Assembly: GCA_025362735.1 (NCBI GenBank)
Contig: JANYFL010000065.1
Location: 1-64,000 of the forward strand
From: Betaproteobacteria bacterium
GTDB taxonomy: Bacteria; Pseudomonadota; Gammaproteobacteria; Burkholderiales; Burkholderiaceae_D
Direction: 5' to 3'
Length of the DNA stretch: 64,000 nt
The translations under genes and the position numbers were made by a program. Under the pieces are notes generated by a model, which saw nothing but the letters and a program-made list of their open reading frames with translations, ran no database searches and was not told the DNA's origin. Below are positions 37,627-45,762 of the stretch, in pieces; positions within the stretch are counted from its first letter, which is position 1; each line of letters starts with the position of its first letter.

Positions 37627-38544
37627 ATGAGCGCAACTATTCTCAATCAAAGCCAGCAAAGTATCGACCATTTTTGCGATACGGTTTGGCTGGAAGACGG
37701 GCTGGCGAAGAATACACTCGAAGCCTACCGGCGCGATCTGTCGCTGTTTGCACAATGGCTGGCCGAGCGTGACAAGTCCTTGCTGCAGGTCACCGAGACG
37801 GATGCGACCGACTATTTTGCTGCGCGTCATGCACAAACCAAGTCCACCAGTTCCAATCGTCGTCTCACGGTCTTGCGGCGCTTTTACCGGCTGGCTTTGC
37901 GCAATCATCAGGTCAGTGAAGATCCAACACGCCGCCTGGCGACGGCGAAGCAATCGACTCGCTTTCCTAAAACGCTCAGCGAGAAACAGGTGGAGGCTTT
38001 GCTGGCTGCGCCGGATGTCAACAAGCCGCTGGGTCTGCGTGACCGGGCTATGCTGGAGTTGATGTATGCCAGCGGCTTACGCGTCACCGAACTGGTTGCA
38101 ATCAAGACTCTGGAAGTGGGGCTGAATGAGGGTGTGGTGCGCGTGATCGGCAAGGGCAACAAGGAGCGCATGGTGCCGATGGGTGAAGAAGCGCGCGCGT
38201 GGATCGTGCGCTATATGCGCGAGTCGCGGCCGGTGTTGCTGGATGGTCGTGCGCTCGATGCCTTGTTCATCACCGCGCGCAAGGACCAGGCCGACCACGG
38301 CATGACGCGCCAGATGTTCTGGGTGCTGGTCAAGAAATACGCCTTGCAGGCCGATGTCAATGTGCCTTTGTCGCCGCATACGCTGCGTCATGCCTTTGCA
38401 ACCCATCTGCTGAATCACGGGGCCGACTTGCGCGTGGTGCAGATGCTGCTCGGCCATGCCGATATTTCAACGACACAAATCTACACACACGTCGCGCGCG
38501 AGCGGCTGAAGTCATTGCACGCGCAGCATCATCCTCGAGGATAA
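37627..38544 (+). CDS. xerD: Tyrosine recombinase XerD
   Basis: Resolves chromosome dimers at dif together with XerC and FtsK. The protein follows E. coli XerD closely: VWLEDGLAKNTLEAYRRDLS, MLELMYASGLRVTELVAI with catalytic Arg, GKGNKERMVPMGEEA, LSPHTLRHAFATHLLNHGAD (His/Arg pair), LLGHADISTTQIYTHVARER with the Tyr nucleophile, and the ending HAQHHPRG. The ATG at 37627 was chosen; ATG at 37621 also fits, neither with a ribosome site. About 305 residues. It is housekeeping rather than an island integrase. Confidence 0.92.
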   Translation: MSATILNQSQQSIDHFCDTVWLEDGLAKNTLEAYRRDLSLFAQWLAERDKSLLQVTETDATDYFAARHAQTKSTSSNRRLTVLRRFYRLALRNHQVSEDPTRRLATAKQSTRFPKTLSEKQVEALLAAPDVNKPLGLRDRAMLELMYASGLRVTELVAIKTLEVGLNEGVVRVIGKGNKERMVPMGEEARAWIVRYMRESRPVLLDGRALDALFITARKDQADHGMTRQMFWVLVKKYALQADVNVPLSPHTLRHAFATHLLNHGADLRVVQMLLGHADISTTQIYTHVARERLKSLHAQHHPRG

Positions 38545-38566
38545 AATTAGTTTCATTTTTTGAATC

Positions 38567-39058
38567 ATGTCGAAGATCAAACACGTTTCCGAAACACCTG
38601 CGACCCAGTTTCTGAAAAAGCATGCGGTCGCCTATTCAGAACATCCGTATGAATACGAAGAACATGGCGGCACCGAAGTTTCTGCACGCGAACTGGGCGT
38701 CGATGAACATGCCGTCGTCAAGACGCTGGTAATGGAAGACGAGAAGGCGCAACCATTGATCGTGCTGATGCATGGCGACCGCAAGGTCTCGACCAAGAAT
38801 CTGGCGCGGCAGGCTGGTGTGAAGCGCATCGAACCGTGCAAGCCCGAGGTTGCGCAACGGCATTCGGGTTATCAGGTTGGTGGGACTTCACCATTCGGCA
38901 CGCGCAAAAAAATGCCGGTCTATGTCGAAGCCAGCATTCTTGAATTGCCACAGATCTATATCAACGGCGGGCGGCGTGGCTATCTTGTGGGGATCGATCC
39001 CATACTGCTCCCCACTCTAATCGATGCAAAGCCCGTACGGTGCGCCAGCGTTGAGTAG
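38567..39058 (+). CDS. ybaK: YbaK/EbsC-family Cys-tRNA(Pro) deacylase
   Basis: Hydrolyses mischarged Cys-tRNA(Pro), a trans-editing factor. Typical features are PATQFLKKHAVAYSEHPYEY, ELGVDEHAVVKTLVM with the catalytic Lys, HGDRKVSTKNLARQAG, VGGTSPFGTRKKMPVYVEAS and INGGRRGYLVGIDP. 163 residues. It follows xerD by 22 bases and is probably co-transcribed. Confidence 0.93.
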   Translation: MSKIKHVSETPATQFLKKHAVAYSEHPYEYEEHGGTEVSARELGVDEHAVVKTLVMEDEKAQPLIVLMHGDRKVSTKNLARQAGVKRIEPCKPEVAQRHSGYQVGGTSPFGTRKKMPVYVEASILELPQIYINGGRRGYLVGIDPILLPTLIDAKPVRCASVE

Positions 39059-39088
39059 AATGCGGCCATCGCATAAAAACAGAACATC

Positions 39089-39706
39089 ATGAACCCAACC
39101 ATTGCCACCATCCTTGCCGGAGTCGCCGCTTACCTGATTGGCTCCATTTCCTTTGCGGTCGTTTTCAGCAAACTGTTCGGTCTGGCCGACCCGCGTACTT
39201 ATGGTTCCAAGAATCCGGGCGCGACCAATGTGCTGCGCAGCGGCAGCAAAAAGGCCGCGATTCTCACACTGCTATTCGATGCGCTGAAAGGGTGGTTGCC
39301 GGTGTGGCTGGTTTCCGAATACGGTCATCTGTATGGCATTGGTGACGACGGCATTGCGCTGGCGGCAATCGCTGTGTTTCTGGGACACCTCTATCCCATC
39401 TATTTCAAATTTCAGGGCGGCAAAGGCGTGGCGACGGCGCTGGGTGTGTTGTTTGCGCTGTACTGGTGGCTGGGGCTATTTACGCTGATGACTTTTGGCG
39501 TGATCGTTTTCTTTTTTCGCTTTGTCTCCCTGGCGTCGATGGTGGCCGCGGTCTTTGCCGCTTTTTTCTATATGTTGTTGGTCGGTTCCGACATTATTGC
39601 CGGTGCCATTATCGTCATGGCGGGGCTGTTGATTTATCGCCACCGCAAGAACATTGCGAACCTGCTTGCAGGCAAGGAAAGCCGTTTAGGGCAGAAAAAA
39701 AACTAG
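39089..39706 (+). CDS. plsY: Glycerol-3-phosphate acyltransferase PlsY
   Basis: Inner-membrane enzyme that transfers acyl from acyl-phosphate to glycerol-3-phosphate, the first step of phospholipid synthesis. Three conserved loops are visible: YLIGSISFAVVFSKL, the NPGATNVLRSGSKKAA motif, GHLYPIYFKFQGGKGVATALG. Five to seven hydrophobic segments. 205 residues. Confidence 0.95.
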   Translation: MNPTIATILAGVAAYLIGSISFAVVFSKLFGLADPRTYGSKNPGATNVLRSGSKKAAILTLLFDALKGWLPVWLVSEYGHLYGIGDDGIALAAIAVFLGHLYPIYFKFQGGKGVATALGVLFALYWWLGLFTLMTFGVIVFFFRFVSLASMVAAVFAAFFYMLLVGSDIIAGAIIVMAGLLIYRHRKNIANLLAGKESRLGQKKN

Positions 39707-39718
39707 TGCTGCCTTAAA

Positions 39719-39839
39719 AACTAAACCGGAAAGCATTACACAGAGGCCTCAGAGAGAAACGGCGAGGCACAGAGTAAAAATTCAAGATTTTCTCTGTGGA
39801 CCTCCGTGTCTCTGTGCCTCTGTGTTGAGAGGTTTTAGT
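39719..39839. repeat. Palindromic repeat, family R3 (copy b)
   Basis: Left arm TACACAGAGGCCTCAGAGAG, right arm TCCGTGTCTCTGTGCCTCTG then TGTTGAGAGGTTTTAG. Lies in the convergent gap between plsY and tsaD. Confidence 0.8.
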
Positions 39840-39841
39840 GC

Positions 39842-39928
39842 CGTAGGGTGGATGAGCCGCAGCGTTATCCACCATCCTGAACACCCGACAGACCTCGGCG
39901 GATAACGCTGCGCTCATCCGCCCTACGT
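39842..39928. repeat. Long palindrome, family R4 (copy a)
   Basis: CGTAGGGTGGATGAGCCGCA then GCGTTATCC on the left; GGATAACGCTGCGCTCATCC then GCCCTACG on the right; about 28 bases of loop between. It may act as a bidirectional terminator for plsY and tsaD. Directly joined to the R3 copy. Confidence 0.8.
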
Positions 39929-39932
39929 CTAT

Positions 39933-41009
39933 TTATTTGGTGCAGACCGAGGCCAGATCCCAACGCGGTTTGACGCTGAAGGACTCGGTTTTCACCGCCT
40001 GATCAATTCCCGCCATTAGACGCATTGCGCCAGCAAAGGCAATCATCGCGCCGTTGTCGGTACACCATTGCAGTTCCGGAAAATGGACACGTGCTCCACG
40101 CTTGGCGGTCGCCTCTTTGAGGCGCGCCCGCAGAGCGCGATTGGCGCCGACACCCCCCGCAACGACCAGTCGCTTTAGTCCGGTTTGTTTAAGTGCCGTG
40201 ATGGACTTTGCCGCCAGCACATCCACAATCGCGTCCTGAAATGCAAGGGCAATATTGGCTTTGTCCTGCTCGCAAACATTTGCGCTGCCGATTTTTTTCA
40301 CCGCAGTTAGCGCTGCAGTCTTGAGACCGGAGAAACTGAAATCCAGATCACCCGAATGCAGCATCGGGCGCGGTAGCTGGATACTGGCCGCAGTACCAAA
40401 CTCCGCTAACCGCGCCAGCTCCGGGCCGCCGGGGTAGGAGAGGCCGAGCAATTTGGCGGTCTTGTCGAAGGCTTCACCTGCCGCGTCGTCAAGGGTTTCA
40501 CCGAGCATGGCATATTGGCCGACACCATCGACCCGCATCAATTGTGTATGTCCGCCTGAGACCAGTAGCGCGACAAAAGGAAATTCAGGCGGATCGTCCG
40601 ACAATAGTGGCGACAGCAGATGACCTTCAAGGTGGTGAATGGTAATGACCGGTTTGTCCAGTGCAAACGCGAGGCCGTGCGCAATGCCAGTGCCGACCAG
40701 CAAGGCGCCAGCGAGACCGGGCCCTTGCGTACATGCGATAACGTCGATCTCAGATTTGTCGCGCTGTGCCTCAGCAAGGACCTGTGTTAGCAGAGGCAGC
40801 ACACGCCGGATGTGATCGCGCGAAGCCAGTTCCGGCACGACGCCACCATAGGCCTGATGCATGTCGATTTGCGAGTGCAGTGCATGCGCGAGCAACTGAC
40901 CATATCGGTACTGTGCTGGGGCGTCCTGCACAGCCTCGGGGGCTGGAGCACTTTGATAGAGCGCAAGTCCGGTTTCATCGCAGGAGGTTTCAATGCCGAG
41001 TACAAGCAT
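39933..41009 (-). CDS. tsaD: tRNA threonylcarbamoyladenosine synthase subunit TsaD
   Basis: Transfers the threonylcarbamoyl group to A37 of ANN-decoding tRNAs, working with TsaB, TsaC and TsaE. ASKHA fold: [18 protein letters not shown], the metal-binding [74 protein letters not shown]. The ATG at 41009 is used; a longer frame to 41060 is not family-like. 358 residues. Confidence 0.96.
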   Translation of the reverse strand: MLVLGIETSCDETGLALYQSAPAPEAVQDAPAQYRYGQLLAHALHSQIDMHQAYGGVVPELASRDHIRRVLPLLTQVLAEAQRDKSEIDVIACTQGPGLAGALLVGTGIAHGLAFALDKPVITIHHLEGHLLSPLLSDDPPEFPFVALLVSGGHTQLMRVDGVGQYAMLGETLDDAAGEAFDKTAKLLGLSYPGGPELARLAEFGTAASIQLPRPMLHSGDLDFSFSGLKTAALTAVKKIGSANVCEQDKANIALAFQDAIVDVLAAKSITALKQTGLKRLVVAGGVGANRALRARLKEATAKRGARVHFPELQWCTDNGAMIAFAGAMRLMAGIDQAVKTESFSVKPRWDLASVCTK

Positions 41010-41146
41010 GCGTGGTGTTGCGGAATCTGTGAAGGGGCATTGAGTATAACTTTCTTGCAAATGCTCTCGTCGTGTTCAGGATCGTATCTCGTGGCATAGT
41101 TTCTGCGTAGCCTTTATGCTGTTAAAAGATTAAAAAGAGGCACGAG

Positions 41147-42168
41147 ATGCTGGCATGCGCGCAATACATCAAGGAGATCGGGCGAGGCAAGGATAATCCA
41201 CGTCCCCTTTCCTATGAAAACGCGCGGACGGTCTGGACTGCAATGCTGGAAGGGGAAGTGTCAGAACTGGAGATGGGCGCCATCCTGCTTGCGTTGCGCA
41301 TCAAGGGTGAATCCGTCGATGAGATCGCAGGATTTCTCGATGCTTGCGAAGCGCAGATGACCAAGCTCAATGTGCCCTCAAGCGCATATCTGCCCGTGGT
41401 GATCCCGAGTTACAACGGTGCGCGCAATATGCCCAATCTGACACCGCTGCTGGCTTTGTTGCTCGCACGCGAGGGCGTGCCCGTACTGGTGCAGGGCAAA
41501 CTGAATGAGAGCGATATCTCGCCCGATATTCCCAATGCACCGTCGCCACGTGTGACTACGGCGCAGATTTTCGATGCGATGGGCTTTATCCCGGTACGTT
41601 GTGTCAAGAACACCGAAGTACAGATGGCACGCGGCGAACCCGTATTTTTGCCGATCCAGAATCTTCATCCCAAACTGGTGCATATCCTGTCACTGCGTCG
41701 CATTCTCGGCGTGCGTAATTCGGCACATACTTTGGTGAAAATTCTTCAGCCGTTTGCAGGGCCGGCGTTACGACTGGTCAGTTACACCCATCCCGAATAT
41801 CAGCAGATGCTGACGGCATATTTCAATCGCTATGGGACACTTGAACGTGGTGACGTGCTGTTGTCGCGCGGGACCGAAGGGGAAGCGGTCGCCAACGCGC
41901 GGCGCGCACAGCCGATCGAGTGGTTTCACCCTACGGCTGGCGGCATGAGTGTCAGTACAGTGGTGGCTAGCCAAAGCGGTAGCGTTTCCGAATTGCCAAT
42001 TCTGCCGGTGAGCCGTGATGCAGCCAGCACAGCGGTTTGGACGCAAGCGGTCGTGTCAGGTGAACGCCCGTTACCGGAAGCCATAGCGCACAGGTCGACG
42101 CGATCCTGCGTGTGCTTAAGGCCATGCGTTCAGAATCCGATTCGAAACCAATGGCGGATGTGGCGTGA
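41147..42168 (+). pseudogene. ybiB: YbiB-family DNA-binding protein, frameshifted near its end
   Basis: TrpD2/YbiB fold related to anthranilate phosphoribosyltransferase but acting as a nucleic-acid-binding protein in E. coli. Residues 1-313 are intact: YIKEIGRGKDNPRPLSYENA, EMGAILLALRIKGESVDEIA, NLTPLLALLLAREGVPVLVQ. After LPEAIA the frame continues as HRSTRSCVCLRPC, whereas the +2 frame from 42088 gives AQVDAILRVLKAMRSESDSK then PMADVA-stop at 42168, the proper family ending. One base is missing near 42085-42088 (sequencing error or real mutation). Ribosome site AGAGG before the ATG. Confidence 0.82.
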
Positions 42169-42253
42169 GATCCAAGGAGGGCCTTGCGCTTCCATCTTAA
42201 CCGATGCCTTGCCGTCTCAATGTACTGTTCACGAACAGCCTCTCATTGATCAC

Positions 42254-43117
42254 TTAAGACTTCAATGGCAAATAGATATCTGTGATCAGTTCATGGTCCG
42301 GCGTATCCGGGCGCAAGTTCAGATAATGGAAATACAAGGGAAAATCGCGTAGTTCTTCGCCACTTCCTGGCAACCAGTCGCGATAGAGGTAATAAGCACA
42401 CTCACCGATCCGGTCATGAGAACCAAGGTGGCGTACGACTGCACACCGGCCAGGGGGAATGACCTTGTTAACGACTCCTTGCGGGTTGTCAGTAATATCC
42501 TCAATTACCGAGCCGCATAGATCAAAACGAAATTTCTCCGCTTCTGTCGTATCAGGATTGTCATAAACAATTCCGAAAGTCTTACTCGATTGAACTGGAG
42601 ACAATCCAGTTGTTTTACGCCAATCGATAAAGATGCTGACCGAGTCATTGATTAATGCGGGCGCGCCACGATGTTCTAGCACCGCAACTTTGGTTTTTTC
42701 AAATTCAACAATTTTGACTTCCATGATCTGGGTTCTTTCTCTGGTTGGTAATTGATAGCGCTCGGTCCAGGGTTTCCAGGCGGGCGTTTTTCGAAATTCA
42801 GAAGGTGTTTGTCCAAACGTGTTTTTGAACGCACGGGAAAACGACTCCGGGTTTTCGAAACCGGCGTCCAATGCAATTTCTGTGATCTTCTCCAGCTTGT
42901 TGAAGGCCAGTCGATACGAAGCGCGTTTGAGCCGCATCAATTGGATATATCTGAAAACGCTGATGCCGGTGTACTCAGAGAACTGCCGATGAAAATGGAA
43001 TTTTGAAAAATTCGCCACTTGACTCAGCAGTTCCACAGTTAACACTTCGCCCAGATGCTGATCGATGTAATCGAATACCCGATTGAATCGCTTCGCATAC
43101 GCGTTTGCCTTCGACAT
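42254..43117 (-). CDS. AraC-family regulator with GyrI-like effector domain
   Basis: Transcription regulator. Two helix-turn-helix motifs at the N terminus (about 1-110): LLSQVANFSKFHFHRQFSEY and IALDAGFENPESFSRAFKNT then FGQTPSEFR. About 135-287 are a GyrI-like/SOUL-type small-molecule binding domain (VKIVEFEKTKVAVLEHRGAP, LYFHYLNLRPDTPDHELITD), an arrangement known from Rob/SbmC-like activators of drug response. ATG at 43117; a GTG at 43129 would add four residues. 287 residues. Ligand and targets unknown. Confidence 0.9.
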   Translation of the reverse strand: MSKANAYAKRFNRVFDYIDQHLGEVLTVELLSQVANFSKFHFHRQFSEYTGISVFRYIQLMRLKRASYRLAFNKLEKITEIALDAGFENPESFSRAFKNTFGQTPSEFRKTPAWKPWTERYQLPTRERTQIMEVKIVEFEKTKVAVLEHRGAPALINDSVSIFIDWRKTTGLSPVQSSKTFGIVYDNPDTTEAEKFRFDLCGSVIEDITDNPQGVVNKVIPPGRCAVVRHLGSHDRIGECAYYLYRDWLPGSGEELRDFPLYFHYLNLRPDTPDHELITDIYLPLKS

Positions 43118-43284
43118 GTTGATCGCCACATAGTCTTGATTGAAGCGAAACTATACTGAGTCGAAAAGTGGGTGTCTTGACTGAAATTGCGCAATTCAGT
43201 TCTTCATGAAATAAAAGTCCGCGTAGATCGCCAGACGCCCCCAAATTTTGAGAGCACATTCAGTGTGTACCGTAAAATGCCGCC

Positions 43285-44304
43285 GTGACCGATCTCGTTT
43301 ACTTCCAAAACCGCCTCTCGAAAAATGCCAAGCACCTGCGCAAGTGGGCCGCGCGCAACCAGATTCGTGCGTATCGCCTGTACGACTGCGATATCCCCGA
43401 ATTTCCGCTGATCGTCGATTTATACGATACCGAGTCGGGCCCACATATTCATTTGCAGGAAGTTGAAACGGGCTGGATACAGACACCCGAAGAGCATCGC
43501 GAATGGGCCGATTTTGTTGTGAACGCGACGGCGGAAACCTTGGCAATTGCCCCGCATTTCATTGCGACCAAGACCCGAGCACGACAGCGTCCACGCGGAT
43601 CATCGGAAGGGGATGATGAAAAAGCCGAGCAGCCAGCCCAGTATCAAGCGACCGGAAACCGCGGTGAAGAACTGATCGTGCAAGAAGGCGGTCATCGGTT
43701 CTGGATCAACCTCGAAGCCTATCTCGACACTGGCCTGTTTCTCGATCATCGCAATACCCGCAAGCAGGTCGGTGCCTTGGCATCCGGCAAACGCTTTTTG
43801 AATCTGTTCGCCTACACGGGTAGCTTTACCGTCTATGCGGCCATGGGTAATGGCCAAGGCGGAGCGCGCTCGTCCGTGACCGTGGATTTATCGAATACTT
43901 ATACCGAATGGGCGGGCCGTAACCTGGCTTTGAACGGAATCGACCCAACCGCACATCGCATCGAACGGGCCGATGTGTTCGCCTGGTTGCGTGATCGCGT
44001 TGATGTGGTTGCCGCTGATGCCAGCAAGCAGTTCGACCTGATCGTGCTCGATCCTCCGACCTTTTCCAATTCCAAAAAAATGCTCGGTGTACTCGACGTA
44101 CAGCGGGATCACGTCTGGCTGATTCGCCAGTGTTTGGCGCTACTGTCACGCGAAGGCCAATTGTTTTTTTCGACCAATCTGCGCAGTTTTCAGATGGACA
44201 AGCTGGTGCAGACCAAGGCGCGCTTCACCGAAATCAGCGCCAAATCGGTACCGGAAGATTTTCGCGACAAAAAGATTCATCGTTGCTGGCATATCCAGAA
44301 ATAA
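43285..44304 (+). CDS. Class I SAM methyltransferase, RlmK-like
   Basis: Likely 23S rRNA guanine methyltransferase corresponding to the C-terminal half of E. coli RlmL. The N-terminal part FQNRLSKNAKHLRKWAARNQ and YRLYDCDIPEFPLIVDLY are typical; then INLEAYLDTGLFLDHRNTRK, SAM motif FLNLFAYTGSFTVYAA, catalytic region LIVLDPPTFSNSKKM and LFFSTNLRSFQMD. 339 residues. Start is GTG; no in-frame ATG upstream. The specific rRNA position is inferred from similarity to RlmK. Confidence 0.87.
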   Translation: MTDLVYFQNRLSKNAKHLRKWAARNQIRAYRLYDCDIPEFPLIVDLYDTESGPHIHLQEVETGWIQTPEEHREWADFVVNATAETLAIAPHFIATKTRARQRPRGSSEGDDEKAEQPAQYQATGNRGEELIVQEGGHRFWINLEAYLDTGLFLDHRNTRKQVGALASGKRFLNLFAYTGSFTVYAAMGNGQGGARSSVTVDLSNTYTEWAGRNLALNGIDPTAHRIERADVFAWLRDRVDVVAADASKQFDLIVLDPPTFSNSKKMLGVLDVQRDHVWLIRQCLALLSREGQLFFSTNLRSFQMDKLVQTKARFTEISAKSVPEDFRDKKIHRCWHIQK

Positions 44305-44312
44305 CGCCCAGC

Positions 44313-44735
44313 ATGACCATGCATGTTTTTACCTATGGCTCGCTGATGTTTCCCGAGGTCTGGAACCAGGTCGTGCAGGGGCAATACCCGCAGGCGGTTG
44401 CTGTGGCGCGTGGCTATCGGCGCTTTGCTGTGCAGGACGAAACTTATCCCGGCATGATCGAAATAAGCGGCGCGGAAGTGCAGGGCGTCGTCTATTTTGA
44501 TGTGGGCTCGCCAGATTTGGCTGCACTGGACGCGTTTGAAGGGGAAGACTACCGGCGCGTTAGCATTCCATTAGATCTGGCCGATGGCAGCCCGATTCAG
44601 GCTGAGACCTATCTGTATTTGCCACTTGCCCGATTGAGTCAACGGGATTGGCGGCCGGAAAACTTCGAAATGCGGCGATTTTTGGAAACCTATTGCCGGG
44701 CCAGGTTGGGGAATGAGCCAGAAAATCAGGCTTGA
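44313..44735 (+). CDS. Gamma-glutamylcyclotransferase-like (AIG2) protein
   Basis: Small GGCT-fold protein: HVFTYGSLMFPEVWNQVVQG with the substrate-binding YGSL motif at the N terminus and the catalytic Glu in LDAFEGEDYRRVSIPL. 140 residues from ATG 44313, which is 9 bases after the methyltransferase stop, so co-transcription is likely. Relatives cleave gamma-glutamyl amines or peptides; the exact substrate is unknown. Confidence 0.85.
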   Translation: MTMHVFTYGSLMFPEVWNQVVQGQYPQAVAVARGYRRFAVQDETYPGMIEISGAEVQGVVYFDVGSPDLAALDAFEGEDYRRVSIPLDLADGSPIQAETYLYLPLARLSQRDWRPENFEMRRFLETYCRARLGNEPENQA

Positions 44736-44800
44736 GGCGCAAATCTGACGGAATTCCCCAAAGATCTGTGGAGGACTTTCCAAAAAATCGGATAAACCGC

Positions 44801-44806
44801 TATAAT
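44801..44806 (+). promoter_or_regulatory. Likely -10 box of rpsU
   Basis: A perfect TATAAT lies 95 bases before the rpsU start. The candidate -35 (TTTCCA at 44777) is poor. Confidence 0.45.
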
Positions 44807-44900
44807 CCGAGGTTCTTCGATTGCAATAGACCGCCGTACGCATTTTCGCGGCGTGATTTAGACTTATTTATCCATTAACCGAATTTGAATTGGCATCCCA

Positions 44901-45113
44901 ATGACAGCTGTTCGCCTCAAAGAAAACGAACCGTTTGAAGTCGCGCTCCGTCGCTTCAAGCGCAGCATTGAAAAAACCGGTCTGCTGACCGAGCTGCGTG
45001 CACGTGAAGCCTACGAAAAGCCCACAGCCGAGCGCAAGCGCAAGCTGGCCGCCGCCGTGAAGCGTCACTACAAGCGTATTCGCAGCCAGCAATTGCCGAA
45101 AAAGATGTACTGA
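44901..45113 (+). CDS. rpsU: 30S ribosomal protein S21
   Basis: Small basic ribosomal protein required for initiation. [40 protein letters not shown] and the Lys/Arg-rich end are diagnostic. 70 residues. It begins the macromolecular synthesis cluster rpsU-yqeY-dnaG-rpoD. Confidence 0.98.
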   Translation: MTAVRLKENEPFEVALRRFKRSIEKTGLLTELRAREAYEKPTAERKRKLAAAVKRHYKRIRSQQLPKKMY

Positions 45114-45248
45114 TGCAGGACTGATGCGAGCGATGAGTCCTTCGGGATTGATCGCTGCGTCAAGGTGCTGAAAATACTCTGAACCCGCTCCGGCGCTGCC
45201 GTTGCGGGTTTTGTTGTTTATACACTTCAATCCATTGCAGGAATTGCC

Positions 45249-45695
45249 ATGAGCCTAAAAGAACAGATCACCGAAGACATGAAAGCCGCCATGCGTGCCA
45301 AGGACAGTCTGCGTCTGGGCACGATTCGCATGCTGACGGCTGCGATGAAGCAGAAAGAAGTCGATGAGCGCGTGACCTTGACCGATGCCGATGTGCTGGC
45401 CATTGTCGACAAGCTGGTCAAGCAGCGGCGTGACTCGATTACCCAGTTTGAGGCCGGTAATCGGCAGGATCTGGCCGATAAGGAAAAAGCCGAACTCGAA
45501 GTCTTGATTGGCTACATGCCCAAACAGTTGTCGCCCGCGGAAATCGACGCAGAAATTGTTGCCGCGATTGCTGAAGCAGGCGTATCCGGCCCGCAGGCGA
45601 TGGGTAAGGTCATGGGTGCACTCAAACCACGCCTGGCTGGCAAAGCCGACATGACCCAAGTTTCGGCGCTGGTGAAGGCGAAACTGACGCAGTAA
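45249..45695 (+). CDS. yqeY: GatB/YqeY domain protein
   Basis: 148-residue protein like the tRNA-interacting tail domain of GatB. MSLKEQITEDMKAAMRAKDS, LRLGTIRMLTAAMKQKEVDE, LIGYMPKQLSPAEI and KAGLKPRLAGKAD-type end (MGALKPRLAGKADMTQVS). It is usually found between rpsU and dnaG. Function is not settled; a role in tRNA amidation has been suggested from the domain. Confidence 0.92.
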   Translation: MSLKEQITEDMKAAMRAKDSLRLGTIRMLTAAMKQKEVDERVTLTDADVLAIVDKLVKQRRDSITQFEAGNRQDLADKEKAELEVLIGYMPKQLSPAEIDAEIVAAIAEAGVSGPQAMGKVMGALKPRLAGKADMTQVSALVKAKLTQ

Positions 45696-45762
45696 ATCGC
45701 GGGGCAGCGCGGTTGGGCGCCAATCCAACCGCTACAATTTGCAGCTCTAACGCCCAGCGCTG

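Noticed and set aside
37627-38544. Tyrosine recombinase as an island integrase
   Set aside because: Length, N terminus and C-terminal ending match housekeeping XerD, and its neighbours ybaK and plsY are core genes.
39719-39928. CRISPR-like repeats
   Set aside because: Repeats are palindromes of unequal spacing without regular spacers, and no cas gene is present.
42169-42352. Extension of the ybiB reading frame into the AraC regulator gene
   Set aside because: It results from a frameshift; the normal end of the protein is at 42168 in another frame.
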